Shown here: piece by piece, positions 27,201 to 34,717 of the stretch
Layout: each line of letters opens with the position of its first letter
Position numbering within the stretch: position 1 is the first letter of the stretch
From: Serripes groenlandicus
Lineage: Eukaryota > Mollusca > Bivalvia > Cardiida > Cardiidae
Reading direction: 5' to 3'
DNA length: 64,000 bases
Assembly (NCBI GenBank): GCA_031761405.1
Contig: JASEVX010000001.1
Span: forward strand, 40,661,728 to 40,725,727
Notes under the pieces: generated by a model
The model's database searches: none
What the model was told of the DNA's origin: nothing
What the model saw: only the letters and a program-made list of their open reading frames with translations
Program-made: the position numbers and the translations under genes

Positions 27201-28538
27201 CATAGTACTGTATAGATTTCAAATTGAGTCGTAGGAATATTTACTTTGGGAACATGATTAATTGATCGAATTTTATTTCCGTTTTCAACTACTTTTTAGT
27301 CATATTATGTTTCCCGGCTTTCCAACACCAGTAATCCACACAACAGTTTTTCCAACTAACTATTTGCTTTTCCACATTGATGGAAGACAAATGACACGAC
27401 TCGCTTTGACCTACCTTTGTTAAACATCGGGAAAGAATGTTGGACGAGTTTGGGTTCGAACTCGCAACCCCTGCATTGACAGCCCGCGTGGCTACAGCCT
27501 GAGCTATCGGTGCTTGGCATGGGGACTAGATACGACCACCAAGGACACGAATAAGTCTGTGTGATGTCTGAATGTTTACTGTTCTTCAATTACAGTCAAA
27601 CATTGCAGTAGCTCTTGAAAGTTATGGCAACAAGAATACAAGTAGTAAGCTAACATGTTAAATATGGCAGTGGTTGAAATGTATTTTCACACAAATAAGC
27701 ATCTTCATCCGATCAGGTACAACTTAAAATCGGTGAATAGAACTTAGATTTAGATCAGCACCTGTTCATTTTCAAAATCTCATAATCTTCAGAAGATTCT
27801 GAAAAAGACCGTTGAAAGAGATTTGAGCAGACTAATCTAGGGCTAAGATTTTCATCAAAAATTTGTTGTACTAATTTCGTTGGACATGTGGATCAAATTA
27901 GTTTACTTTCGCCGGAACAAATTTATTAAATAAAAAAGTTCAAATCGAATGGTCGCGTATTATTACGACCACTGAGTAAATTATGGACGATGAAGACATT
28001 TAACAAAGTTATTCCCGAGTGATGACACACAGGAGTTATCATGAACATTTTAAAAGACTTAGTTTTGATGCGCTCTGAAGGAATTGTGTAGAATTCAGAC
28101 GGATTATTTGTATTTAATTATTTATAAAAAACAACCAGTTCTTGGATAGGAAACGTGCCTTGCCAAAGGGTTCTCCGTCATGAGCGCCACCACTGAGGAT
28201 CGAACCCGGGACGCCCGTTTTCAAATCAACTACGCCAAACACTCGGCCACGGCGGATTCAGAGGAGTACCAGTTAGAGCGCCGCCATGTTGTATTTATGT
28301 GACCAATATGGAACCCCTTGGTGGTGATGTACAGTGGTTTTAGATGAGTTTGTATTTATCGCTCATTAATTGATCTTACCTTGTTCAGAGAGCTGCACAT
28401 GTTGTTTGCGTCATCATAATATGTCACTTCCTGTTTACGACAAACGGATGGCTTTATCGTCTGCTCTTTCTTTTTACGTTTTTCTGGTCCCCATCTACTT
28501 CCAAACGAAATGGGCGTGTCTGACTCACGAGATTGCAT
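6025..28538 (-). CDS. Calmodulin-like EF-hand protein gene, six exons
   Basis: Exons on the minus strand are 28538-28380, 26748-26718, 24132-23989, 10662-10552, 7654-7529 and 6056-6025. All have GT..AG borders and the phases agree (603 nt, 200 aa). Exons 2-6 alone give 147 residues, the size of calmodulin without its Met. The order is AHALSEFEIE, ECKEAFSTFD (EF1), DEVDEDGSGILKFREFL (EF2), EEDLREAFMLMDSENRG (EF3), IREADTTGNGRVSYDEF (EF4). Exon sizes of 31 and 144 nt are those of classical calmodulin genes. EF2 keeps a full Ca2+ loop (D, D, S, I, K, E). EF1 lacks the last acidic residue, and EF3 and EF4 have odd positions 3 and 5, so it is a divergent paralogue, or troponin C-like, rather than calmodulin itself. 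The N-terminus is uncertain: ATG 28538 gives a basic 53-residue leader, while ATG 28400 would give 154 aa. Confidence 0.85.
6621..6694 (+). tRNA. tRNA-Ile (AAT anticodon)
   Basis: A 74-nt cloverleaf. The acceptor GGCCGTT pairs with AATGGCC plus discriminator A, the D arm is GCTC..GAGC, the anticodon stem TCGTG/CGCGA encloses CTAATAA (anticodon AAT), and the T arm is GTGGG..CCCAC with TTCGACC. A TTTT terminator follows at 6701. It lies in the last intron of the EF-hand gene, on the opposite strand. The sequence closely follows the animal tRNA-Ile consensus and looks functional. Confidence 0.95.
6911..7140. mobile_element. TTAA-CCCTTTCC MITE, full copy between the tRNA genes
   Basis: The inverted ends read TATCCCTTTCCCTCATA and 'tatgagggaaagggttaa'. 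The inner palindrome 'gcagcagacgac' / 'gccgtctgctgc' and a central gcaaaaggagaaatt hairpin are complete. Confidence 0.85.
7218..7299 (+). tRNA. tRNA-Leu (AAG anticodon)
   Basis: An 82-nt type II tRNA. The acceptor GGTAGCG pairs with CGCTGCC plus A, the anticodon arm is CTGGT-TTAAGGC-ACCAG (anticodon AAG), there is a long variable arm CTTTTCGAAG, and the T arm carries GGTTCGAATCC. A TTTT run follows at 7306. It lies in the same intron and orientation as tRNA-Ile, about 520 bp away. Confidence 0.95.
7529..7654 (-). CDS. EF-hand gene, exon 5 (126 nt; EF3 and EF4)
   Basis: Acceptor TTTACAAG, donor GTAAGG. It encodes DIGPAELQQVMIRLGHALTE and IREADTTGNGRVSYD, plainly aligned with calmodulin's AELRHVMTNLGEKLT and IREADIDGDGQVNYE. 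Confidence 0.9.
7874..8107. mobile_element. TTAA-CCCTTTCC MITE copy
   Basis: Ends 'tatccctttcccacctg' and 'acgagggaaagcgctata'. It is somewhat decayed but keeps both 'gcagacgac' and 'tcatctgctgcag' arms. Confidence 0.8.
8236..10188 (+). mobile_element. hAT-like element, 1.95 kb, 5-bp target duplication
   Basis: The left end CAGGGCTCGAATTTAA and the right end (complement CAGGGCTAGAAATTAA) are inverted. TGATT flanks both sides (8231-8235 and 10189-10193). CAGGGCT ends are typical of hAT elements. A 5-bp duplication is shorter than the common 8 bp, but hAT groups with 5-bp duplications have been named in repeat collections. It carries only the beginning of a transposase-like protein, so it is a deletion derivative. 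It sits in EF-hand intron 4, between exons 4 and 5. Confidence 0.7.
8681..8926 (+). pseudogene. N-terminal fragment of a hAT/ZNF862-like protein, frameshifted
   Basis: ATG 8681 opens MAGKKISSFFF and then stops. The adjacent frame continues SIDSTTNKRQTSNESPKQES, then NTVQKWERELNITLGYKF and AEIWCVDCRNHA, resembling the zinc-binding start (CxxC) of hAT-derived ZNF862/KIAA1586-type proteins. The switch falls at a run of nine T (8704-8712), so a slippage indel broke the frame. No catalytic region follows. Confidence 0.55.
10407..10484. repeat. Small inverted repeat, GACTCAAACCC family
   Basis: 'gactcaaaccctatgttaggt' opposes 'acctacaacaaagggtttggttgagtc'. Related arms occur at 15425-15503 (nearly perfect), 15.6 kb, 23.9 kb and 54.1 kb. 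Confidence 0.55.
10552..10662 (-). CDS. EF-hand gene, exon 4 (111 nt; end of EF2 and start of EF3)
   Basis: The acceptor is TTTGAAACAG and the donor GTATAA. It encodes SGILKFREFLFIMATLS, then DGEEDLREAFMLMDSENRG. The central linker is shorter than in calmodulin. Phase is 1 in and 1 out. Confidence 0.85.
10688..10903. mobile_element. TTAA-CCCTTTCC MITE, decayed copy
   Basis: Begins TTAACCCTTTCC just outside EF-hand exon 4 and ends at 'gtattcggttaa'. The middle keeps the 'gcaaaagg' / 'ttttacaa' inversion. Confidence 0.6.
11238..11420 (+). repeat. tRNA-derived SINE (fourth type)
   Basis: The head 'gtggtactgaggtagagcgtcggcctc' resembles a D arm and anticodon arm (box A), and 'ggtttgaacccc' is a box B-like motif about 30 bases on. 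An unrelated body follows to about 11420. The 3' end is not resolved. Confidence 0.5.
12038..12475 (-). repeat. Dispersed repeat, copy B
   Basis: Inverted partner of 1540-1986. Substitutions and small indels break the open frame of copy A, and the GC-rich terminal hairpin is partly mismatched. Confidence 0.6.
12906..13010 (-). repeat. SINE 3'-end fragment
   Basis: 'tttacgccgctttcaacaat', 'cagttatatcacggcgacag' and 'ttcatgatccct' are the shared 3' body of the tRNA-derived SINEs listed below, here without a tRNA-like head. Confidence 0.6.
13465..13562. repeat. Imperfect palindrome
   Basis: 'gtttatgatcaata' near 13487 and 'attgatcataaac' near 13545 are inverted, with further matching flanks. 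It looks like a short MITE; the ends are not resolved. Confidence 0.45.
14420..14627. mobile_element. TTAA-CCCTTTCC MITE, decayed copy
   Basis: 'tttaaccatttcccatat' at the left and 'gtcgtctgctgcataggc' plus a worn right end. The central 'ggagaaatcactcattatga' palindrome is recognisable. Confidence 0.65.
14830..15006. repeat. Palindromic repeat, ATCGACCC ends
   Basis: 'atcgacccagatcagcctg' on the left opposes 'ggctgattcgggtcgat' on the right, with inner arms 'gcaggcttatccgggccgac' and 'gtcggtccgggttagcctgc'. The arms total about 70 bp each. Shorter relatives appear at 37.07 kb and 56.16 kb. Open frames here are shadows of the palindrome. Confidence 0.7.
15107..15273. mobile_element. TTAA-CCCTTTCC MITE, left end lost
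   Basis: Keeps 'aaagtcgtctgcagcagatg' and 'tatgtgggaaagggttta'. The left end is replaced by unrelated sequence. Confidence 0.6.
15425..15503. repeat. Near-perfect hairpin, arms of at least 27 bp
   Basis: The arms meet at one unpaired base (15464): GTCTCA-C-TGAGAC. Pairing is perfect from 15437 to 15491 and extends outward with a few mismatches. Outer bases 'caaaccca' / 'tagggtt' match the family seen at 10.4 kb. Confidence 0.85.
16160..16672. repeat. Element with inverted AACCAGGTTTTC ends and about 180-bp internal repeats
   Basis: 'aaccaggttttccg' near 16167 is mirrored by 'gaaaacctggttt' near 16660. Inside are two units sharing 'ttgtccggaccataact', 'catgcatagagatattttca' and 'aataacttggcaca', preceded by a GC-rich (GGCGGGC)n stretch. 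No protein is encoded. A non-autonomous DNA element is the simplest reading. Confidence 0.6.
16850..17042. repeat. MITE-derived fragments
   Basis: Two partial copies of the 'ggagaaattactcattat' palindromic centre of the TTAA-CCCTTTCC family, without ends. Confidence 0.5.
17151..17182. repeat. Micro-palindrome CAGGGACGTA..TACGTCCGTG
   Basis: One mismatch in the right arm compared with the clean copy at 18207-18235. Confidence 0.55.
17518..17745. mobile_element. TTAA-CCCTTTCC MITE, full copy
   Basis: 'ttaccctttcccacttgcag' to 'tgtgggaaagtgttcaa', with 'tctgcagcaggcaac' opposing 'gtcgtctgctgcaga' and a clean central hairpin. Confidence 0.8.
17766..17800. repeat. Micro-palindrome CAGAGACATATA..TATATGTCTCTG
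   Basis: Both arms are perfect over 12 bp around an 11-bp loop. Confidence 0.7.
17801..18206. other. Gene-less stretch
   Basis: No supported feature. The short open frames lack coding character. Confidence 0.4.
18207..18235. repeat. Micro-palindrome CAGGGACGTA..TACGTCCCTG
   Basis: 10-bp perfect arms around a 9-bp AT-rich loop; the cleanest member of its set. Confidence 0.7.
18236..19416. other. Gene-less AT-rich stretch upstream of U6
   Basis: No exon, repeat end or RNA gene recognised. The last 60 bases should hold the U6 promoter. A weak TATA-like 'tagataata' lies at 19391-19399, and no upstream element consensus could be assigned for this lineage. Confidence 0.4.
19417..19523 (+). ncRNA. 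RNU6: U6 spliceosomal snRNA
   Basis: From 'catatactaaaattggaacg' on, the sequence follows animal U6 through the ACAGAG box (gatacagagaagat), the catalytic AGC triad and the telestem, and it ends in a T run for Pol III termination. The 5' stem-loop is GTACA-CGCTTCGGC-TGTAC. It differs from the human stem by paired changes that keep it closed, which argues for a functional gene. It lies inside EF-hand intron 3 on the opposite strand. Confidence 0.95.
19600..23590. repeat. Composite minisatellite, about 4 kb
   Basis: The core (about 20.2-21.9 kb) is 40-odd copies of a 39-bp unit 'ggaacagggtaatgatat' plus 'gttatgtctggatgtgaaga'. The left flank (19.6-20.2 kb) and right flank (22.0-23.6 kb) contain more diverged units, with a period near 78 bp on the right ('ggaagtaaggagggaaca' at 22661, 22739, 22815). 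Because 39 is divisible by three, a 530-codon frame stays open by arithmetic. Unit variants change amino acids freely, so it is not coding. It lies within EF-hand intron 3. Confidence 0.9.
23989..24132 (-). CDS. EF-hand gene, exon 3 (144 nt; EF1 and start of EF2)
   Basis: Acceptor GTTACAG, donor GTAAGT. It encodes ECKEAFSTFDTKGQGYI through DEVDEDG. The EF1 loop runs D-T-K-G-Q-G-Y-I-C-T-D-H, ending in His instead of Glu, so site 1 probably does not bind calcium. Confidence 0.9.
24171..24215 (+). repeat. (GT)9 followed by G27
   Basis: A simple repeat abutting EF-hand exon 3 by about 40 bp on the intron side. The length of the G run may be an assembly estimate. Confidence 0.9.
24398..24596 (-). 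repeat. tRNA-derived SINE, type A
   Basis: Minus-strand copy. The 3' body is 'tcgttttcaacattattta' and 'ccagtactaggataggaaac', and the head is complementary to box B ('ggtttcaaatccg') and the 'gtggtcgagtggttagc' type box A. It faces the next copy tail to tail. Confidence 0.65.
24666..24900 (+). repeat. tRNA-derived SINE, type A, with (TTCA)n tail
   Basis: The tRNA-like head has box A (TGGTCGAGTGG) and box B (GGTTCGATCCC) and almost closes as a cloverleaf (CCGC..GCGG ends). The body is 'ctagcctagtactggtttg' and 'acccagggatcatgaat', ending in five TTCA units. It is the best-preserved type A copy here. Confidence 0.75.
24901..25795. other. Gene-less stretch in EF-hand intron 2
   Basis: No feature supported. 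Around 25370-25480 there are short repeated phrases ('atttcatgtcacaataatt'), too irregular to call. Confidence 0.4.
25796..25966. mobile_element. TTAA-CCCTTTCC MITE, right end lost
   Basis: Starts TTAACCCTTTCCCTCATA. It breaks off after 'aaagtcgtcaaacat', before the mirrored terminus. Confidence 0.7.
26452..26700 (-). repeat. tRNA-derived SINE, type B
   Basis: Its 3' part 'ggggtttatcgccgctctc' and 'caattgttcagttatat' and its body 'tccatttatactgacaccag' mirror the plus-strand copy at 33.7 kb. The complement of the tRNA-like head lies at about 26610-26700, directly before EF-hand exon 2. Confidence 0.65.
26718..26748 (-). CDS. EF-hand gene, exon 2 (31 nt)
   Basis: The exon lies between acceptor TTTTCAG and donor GTGAGT. 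It encodes AHALSEFEIE in the place of calmodulin's ADQLTEEQIA. Phase is 0 in and 1 out. Confidence 0.85.
26985..27110 (-). repeat. SINE type A 3' fragment
   Basis: 'caattatatcacggcgacag', 'aaaccagtactaggctagg' and 'gggcattcgaccatga', without the head. Confidence 0.55.
27258..27528 (-). repeat. tRNA-derived SINE, type C
   Basis: On the minus strand the head reads 'gatagctcaggctgtagcc', then 'gagttcgaaccc' (box B). The body contains 'tttgtcttccatcaatgtgg' and the 3' end the 'gttgaaaacgg' phrase. It matches the intact copy at 60.9 kb. Confidence 0.7.
28130..28258 (-). repeat. SINE type A, 5' part
   Basis: Complement of the tRNA-like head: 'gatcgaacccgggacgcccg' and 'actcggccacggcggatt'. The 3' body stops at about 28130. 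Confidence 0.65.
28380..28538 (-). CDS. EF-hand gene, candidate exon 1
   Basis: This open stretch ends at a strong donor AAG|GTAAGA in phase 0, which fits exon 2. It begins at ATG 28538 (a TTG lies further up) or at ATG 28400 (MCSSLNK). The leader is rich in K and R and has no recognised domain. In ordinary calmodulin genes this exon carries only the ATG, so a different first exon is possible. Confidence 0.5.
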
Positions 28539-28914
28539 GTCCGACTTTTCTGTCAATATATCGTGTATACTTCAGTGACAACCAACCTTATTTAATTCGA
28601 TCTAATCCATCAACAAACTGCACACTTTTGTCCTTCGTACTTCTGTTTGCTTCTTGTTCTTTTCAATTAAGAACCTCAATTCGAACAATAAACGATATGT
28701 TTCTATCCTGTGAATGTTTGTTTCCTATTTCTTTCCTTATAGATTGTGTTTTATTTAAACTGAGAGAAGAAAGTCGATCCGATTTTATTTAATTATTAAA
28801 TCATTTAATAACAGCGAATTCCATTTTACTGTATTTATTTGAAAATCCAATAAAGACTAACAAAAAAAGTCGAAATATGACATCTTATATATTTAGGCAC
28901 ATATTTCAACCATT

Positions 28915-29098
28915 TTTCACATGCACATCTACATCAGACGACTTAAAAACGAGAATGAGAACTTCACTTGAAATAAAAGGTTATCATTGGATATAGAGTT
29001 AAAAATTAGCCTGGCAAAAGAAGAAATTATTTTTACATAATGTTTTGAAAAGTCGTCTGCTGCGGATGCTTCTAAAAATGTCTACATATGAGAACAAA
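28915..29098. mobile_element. TTAA-CCCTTTCC MITE, worn copy
   Basis: 'catcagacgacttaaaaacg' opposes 'aagtcgtctgctgcggatg'. The ends are diverged ('tacatatgagaac'). Confidence 0.6.
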
Positions 29099-29236
29099 TT
29101 AAACAATATATGCTTTTTAACGGTTAATTGTGGCGTCGTTACAATACTACCAGTTCGTTCTTAGAACAGTTAACACTTTCATAGAACGCAAACTGAACCG
29201 AAATACATACTTCAGTTCTTTATATATTGTTAATAC

Positions 29237-29410
29237 TAACCCTTTCCCACATGCAGACACCGTTTGACGCATCTTCAGCAGATGACTTTTTGAAACATTG
29301 AGACAGCAGGAGAAACTGCTTAAACTGATCATTTTCCTCCGTTGCCACAGTTTTTCAACTATTTTAAACAGTTTAACTTTCATTTATACAGATTTTCCAA
29401 GTTTATTCAT
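29237..29410. mobile_element. TTAA-CCCTTTCC MITE, left half
   Basis: 'ctaaccctttcccacatgca' and 'catcttcagcagatgactt' are followed by the centre. The right terminus is missing beyond 'ataccttttccc'. Confidence 0.6.
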
Positions 29411-30225
29411 ACCTTTTCCCATTTCTTTGCAAAATGAACCGAAAGACAGGTAGAGGTCAGTTATTTATATAGTTTTATGGTCTTTGTTAAATAAGATCTG
29501 CGTGTGTTTGTATATATGGTCTTACTCCGTTGATTTTATTAGCTTAGTAACCTGAAGCTACTCTATATTGCATTAATTATTCACTCTTCAACTTTACGTG
29601 CCCATTTGCAGGACTCGGTCAGGAACATGGTCAAGTACAAGACTATGAGGACATCCTCGGGCAGTGACGATTCAGATCACCCTGCACATAAGCGCAGTCT
29701 ATTCTGAATCTGCTTTGGTCATAATTTACAAAAGCTTGCAAGAAGTTCCTTGCAAACATTGTACATTTGAACCAGATATCATCGATGCAAACGTTTATGT
29801 GTAGCTTCTCGCGTCACGAATACACGTTACGTCCGTGGGAAAAGATACAAATTGGCTTTTGGTTACTAGTGTACACTAAAACCCATACAGTATGTTATTA
29901 ACGGCTTTTAGAAATATAATGGGAAAAGGATGAATGCCTATTATATATAATAAGTATTTATTTTACCCGTAACGTTTTCAACAATGATTGAATAACCATT
30001 ACTGTGGTCGTATCAGGAGAACTGTCATTAAGAGTAATTTATCCTTCAACGTAACTTTTTTGTTTTCTACATTGTTTAAATAATACAATGCTCGTTGTGT
30101 AGACTGTTTGTATATTCTTTTGTTCGATTATTTAAGAATATAAATAAGTGCCTTAAATGTACACAAAGGAAATTCTTAACCCATTCTTACAAACAACACA
30201 TCAATAGGAGACGACATGTTTAGTT

Positions 30226-30416
30226 AATTGGGCCTCTACGACGTTTTCAACATTATTTCATTTATATTACGTAGACATTTCACTTATCCATGATCCCTGA
30301 GTAAACAAACCAACACGCCTTGAAATGTGCCTTGCCCACGGACACTGCGACTGGGGATCGAACCCGGGACGCCCGGTACTAATTCCCCGTCGCTGACCAC
30401 ACGGCCATGGCGGATT
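30226..30416 (-). repeat. tRNA-derived SINE, type A
   Basis: Complement of a full head ('ggatcgaacccgggacgccc', 'cacacggccatggcgga') with the shared body 'catgatccctgagtaaac'. Confidence 0.7.
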
Positions 30417-30479
30417 CTAGTAGTCTGTATGTGATCCTGCTACCGTTGGTCAGAGTCCGACCTCTTCGCTACTAACTCA

Positions 30480-30660
30480 ACAATACATGCCGACCTATTT
30501 GACTCATCTGCAGCATGCGACTTTTGAAAAGATTGAGACAGAACGAGAAATGGCTTACAATGAGCATTTTCTCCGTTGCCAAAATGCTTTCAATTGTATT
30601 TGAAGTTTGATTAATTGTATTCATCGGTGTTTTTCAGCTCGTCTGTTGATTATGGAAAAC
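30480..30660. mobile_element. TTAA-CCCTTTCC MITE, ends lost
   Basis: Central palindrome and 'catctgcagcatgcgactt' / 'gctcgtctgttg' arms only. Confidence 0.5.
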
Positions 30661-30849
30661 GGTAGCATTATTGTTGCATTTTAGTATCTCTTTGGGATTG
30701 GTTTTAACATTAAAGGAGATGGACATGAAGAAAAAGGTGATAACAGAACATGAGAACGAAACGAACCAGAAGAAGTTGCAAGGAAGGAGAAGATCAGTTT
30801 GTTCTTTAATCAACTCATAATCCGACCAAACAAACGTTATAGTTAAAAT

Positions 30850-31052
30850 AATCCCACAAATAGACGCTTTCTGACGCCTTTGCAATATACGACTTTTGAA
30901 GAAAAATGTGGCAAAACGAAATTCCCCTTTTGCCACAATGTTTTTAACTCCTTGCATTTATTATACTTTTATTTGAAAAGGTATTCCACAAGTTTGCTTA
31001 GACGTTTTTAAAATCGTCTGATGCAGATTTGCTGCATGTTGGAAAGGGTTAA
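30850..31052. mobile_element. TTAA-CCCTTTCC MITE
   Basis: Left end worn ('atcccacaaatagacgc'), right end intact ('ttggaaagggttaa'). Confidence 0.7.
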
Positions 31053-31154
31053 CAAAAATCACCACCACTAATCAAGTGAATATTATTATCCAAAATCATC
31101 AACACGCTATAAAACTATCGAGCTTTCCATTACACGAAGCTAAACCCGCTAATG

Positions 31155-31287
31155 GTTAACCTATGACTAAAAGTGGAAAACATTGTGGCAAAAGGGGAAA
31201 TTGCTCGTTTTGAGCAATTTCTTCTTTTGTCACTATGTTTTCAAAAAACTCTGCTACAGAAAGCGTCTATGTGAGGGAAAGGGTTAA
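31155..31287. mobile_element. TTAA-CCCTTTCC MITE, left third deleted
   Basis: Begins abruptly at 'ggttaacctatgactaaaag', the interior of the 52.2 kb copy, and continues to an intact right end. Confidence 0.7.
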
Positions 31288-31344
31288 CAGTTTATCGGGA
31301 GGGGAGAAGAAAGAGGTAGAGTAGGAAATGAAAAAGATTGATGG

Positions 31345-31504
31345 TTAACCCTCTTTCGACTCCGCAATTTCTCCCTTTGCAACAATGTTTTCAACATTAT
31401 TCAAGAAATGTTCTTACTTATAGACAGTTTCCATATTTTAGTTAACCGTAGATTTATTTTCAAAGTCATCTGCTGCTGGCTTGTTGTATGTGGGAAAGGG
31501 TTAA
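31345..31504. mobile_element. TTAA-CCCTTTCC MITE, short form
   Basis: TTAA at both ends. An internal deletion removes the left 'cagcagacgac' arm. Confidence 0.7.
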
Positions 31505-31949
31505 CTCAGCTAACCCAGAGCTCTTTCACCACCATTAATTCTTATTCCAAATTCATTAAACACTAAAACTACTAGCCTTCACAGATATATAATAAACAGT
31601 TTGATAGGAGGGGTAAAAAGAATATGGTGGAGTAGGAAACGCATAAGAAGAACAGTTAACTCGGCTAACCCTGCGCTCTTTTATCAAGTCATAATCCGAT
31701 CAAACAAACGTTATGTTTTATCACCTGCACTAATCTAATGAGTTTTCATATTCCAAATACATCGATAACCTATCAAACTATTAGCCTTCCATTGGTAAAT
31801 GATTAACAGTTTGTCATGATATTCAATATAGATCGGTGCTTTTATCTGCTACATATTTCTATAGCTATAATTGAAAACTCCTTGAAGAAACGTAGTCCAA
31901 TACTGGAACCCTTGTTATACTTTTTTTTGTAAACATTAATATCAGCTCT

Positions 31950-32149
31950 TAAAGCTTTCCAACATACGACACATCTGCAGCAGACGACTTTGAAAACATG
32001 TAGTCAAACATGGAAACTCTTTATAGATGTAAGAACAATTATTGAATAAAGTGGAACACATTGTGTGATTTTCTCCATTTCGTCACAATGATGCCAAGAG
32101 TTGCCTGCTACGGAGGCGTCAAAATTGTCTGTATGTGGGAAAGGGTTAA
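31950..32149. mobile_element. TTAA-CCCTTTCC MITE
   Basis: 'tttccaacatacgacacatc' to 'tatgtgggaaagggttaa'. Both inner arms are present. Confidence 0.75.
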
Positions 32150-32189
32150 CTGTTTTACTAGATATACTTCGAGAACGTCTGCTGAATAA

Positions 32190-32320
32190 TCTTTAACATT
32201 TAGATATTTTGAAGTTTAATTTATGATACTGATTTGAAAGCATTGTGATAAAAGGAAACGACCATTTCCGACTTTTCCACAATGTTTTAAAACGTAGTCT
32301 GCTGCATCAGGGAATGAGTT
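32190..32320. mobile_element. TTAA-CCCTTTCC MITE, core only
   Basis: The 'gcattgtgataaaagga' / 'tccacaatgtttt' inversion with no clear ends. Confidence 0.45.
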
Positions 32321-32441
32321 GCAATCTAGTGTATCCCATAGGATGAAAAGGAGGGCAAAACTGATTAATTGATTGGTTGGCTGGTTGGTTGGTAGGTTGG
32401 TTGAAATAACATTCAAACCGTGTTGAACTCGATCAGATCAG

Positions 32442-33510
32442 GCTACTCTCAGTCTAACACTCATACTTCTGCAGTCGATGTGTGGCTACTCTCCGGCTAA
32501 CACTCACTTCTATAATCGATGTGTAGCTACTCTCCCTGTAACACTCATACTTCTATAATCGACTTGTAGCTACTCTCCGTCTAACACTCATACTTCTATA
32601 ATCGACTTGTAGCTACTCTCCCTCTAACACTCATATTTCTATAGTCGATGTGTAGCTACTCTCCGTTTAGCACTCACTTCTATAACCGACTTGTAGCTAC
32701 TCTCCCTGTAACACTCATACTTCTATAATCGACTTATAGCTACTCTCCGTCTAACACTCGTACTTCTATAATCGATGTGTAGCTACTCTCCCTCTAACAC
32801 TCATACTTCTATAATCGACTTGTAGCTACTCTCCCTCTAACACTCATACTTCTATAATCGATGTGTAGCTACTCTCCCTCTAACACTCATACTTCTATAA
32901 TCGACTTGTAGCTACTCTCCGTCTAACACTCATACTTCTATAATCGATGTGTAGCTACTCTCCCTCTAACACTCATACTTCTATAATCGACGTGTGGCTA
33001 CTCTCCATGTAACACTCATACTTCTATAATCGACTTGTAGCTACTCTCCGTCTAACACTCATACTTCTATAATCGATGTGTAGCTACTCTCCCTCTAACA
33101 CTCATACTTCTATAATCGATGTGTAGCTACTCTCCCTCTAACACTCATACTTCTATAATCGACTTGTAGCTACTCTCCGTCTAACACTCATACTTCTATA
33201 ATCGACTTGTAGCTACTCTCCCTCTAACACTCATACTTCTATAATCGACTTGTAGCTACTCTCCCTCTAACACTCATACTTCTATAATCGATGTGTAGCT
33301 ACTCTCCCTCTAACACTCATACTTCCATAATCGACTTGTAGCTACTCTCCCTCTAACACTCATACTTCTATAATCGATGTGTAGCTACTCTCCCTCTAAC
33401 ACTCATACTTCTATAATCGACTTGTGGCTACTCTCCGTTTAAAACTCATACTACTATAGTCGACTTGTGGCTACTCTCCGTCCAACACTCACACTTCTGT
33501 AGTCGACTTG
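32442..33510. repeat. 43-bp minisatellite, about 25 copies
   Basis: The unit is 'ctctccctctaacactcata' followed by 'cttctataatcgacttgtag' and 'cta'. Two variants alternate irregularly (CGACTTGT and CGATGTGT), and a few units lack 'ata'. Identity between neighbours is high, so the array is young. No coding frame persists. Confidence 0.9.
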
Positions 33511-33681
33511 AAAATTGCTGTGTTCGTACCGATATGCACGCCACTTTGATAGATTTAGTTCTTCTGTCAGATGTAAAAGTTACCAAAGCAGACGACACAA
33601 CACGAAACATATTTATCAGATAACCGGCCAAGATTTGTCTCTATGTATGTGAAATCTTAATCTTATCTTAGTCCTTCATAG

Positions 33682-33915
33682 ACCACTTCAGAGGTGTAAT
33701 GGTAGAGTGTTAGATCTCCGGTCGGATCATACCAAAGATTTTAAAAATTGTAGTAATTAATGCCCTCCTTGGCGCTCAGGGTTGCGGGGTTAGCATTAGG
33801 ACTGACTGGCTGGTGCCAGTATAAATGGACTAGTAGTACTGGTAACTTACCCAGGAAACGTCGTGTTATAACTGAACAATTGTTGAGAGCGGTGTTTTAA
33901 CACCAAACAATCGAT
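33682..33915 (+). repeat. tRNA-derived SINE, type B
   Basis: The head is 'gaggtgtaatggtagagtgt' and 'ccggtcggatc', and the body 'cttggcgctcagggttgcgg' and 'agtataaatggactagtag'. The 3' end 'caattgttgagagcggtgtt' is followed by 'aaacaatcgatca'. Confidence 0.7.
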
Positions 33916-33924
33916 CAGTAACCC

Positions 33925-34096
33925 TTCTTAACCATTAGCCACATATAATAAATCTGCAGCAGAACATTTGGTAAAATCTCTGCAAAGTCATAGAAACTGT
34001 CTATACATGAAACGGATTGAAAACATTGCATCAACAGGAAACGTAATTTCTCCTTTTTTCCACAATATGTTTGTCTACAGATGGGAAACGGGGTAA
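33925..34096. mobile_element. TTAA-CCCTTTCC MITE, worn copy
   Basis: 'aaatctgcagcagaacattt' and 'ctacagatgggaaacggggt'. It sits directly behind the SINE. Confidence 0.5.
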
Positions 34097-34221
34097 ATAA
34101 ACATAATTTACAGAATGATTCTATAATGTGAGAATAAATATCCTACCATGCTACGGTTATATAGCTTAATTAATCTGCTGAGTTGATTACTGCAACCTGC
34201 GAATGCATCGTTGGGGGTAAT

Positions 34222-34412
34222 TTACGAGAGTGCGGCAGGTCGCGGGACTAATCCACGGCCGGATCCAACCAAATACTTTAAGAATTGTAGAAGTGGCGTT
34301 CCGTCCATGGCGCTCATGACTGTGGGGTTAACACTTGTGTCAGAATAAATGGACTAGTACTGGTAACTTACTCTGGACGAGCCGTGATAAAGCATTAAAT
34401 GTTGAAAGCATA
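34222..34412 (+). repeat. tRNA-derived SINE, type B, diverged
   Basis: Shares 'gcgctcatgactgtggggtt', 'aaatggactagtactggtaa' and the closing 'ttgaaagcat' region with the 33.7 kb copy. Confidence 0.65.
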
Positions 34413-34717
34413 AAACACGACACACAACAAATCCTGCACGCGGCATCATTTTGCTTTATATCGAGTAATAATTATGTATATGTTTTTGCTTTTAACTGCT
34501 AACGAGTAGTTAAGAATGCGCACGATGACTGCACGAATACATAGGTTCATTGTCTATGTGATTTGCAAATATCAATTCGTATATAGCAGAACAAAGCCAT
34601 ATATATACAAACATGTTGTCAAACCTACATACATCAGGATAAAGGTTATTTAGGCGGACAGAGGTTAAAGACTTTTCTTTCACAAATAGAATCATTTTAC
34701 TTAACCCGAAGTGATAA

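Noticed and set aside
29590..29670. Possible last exon on the plus strand (after TTTGCAG; LGQEHGQVQDYEDILGQ, stop)
   Set aside because: No partner exon, no family resemblance and no phase support; probably chance.
32442..33510. CRISPR-like array
   Set aside because: The units are contiguous without unique spacers, in a eukaryotic context.
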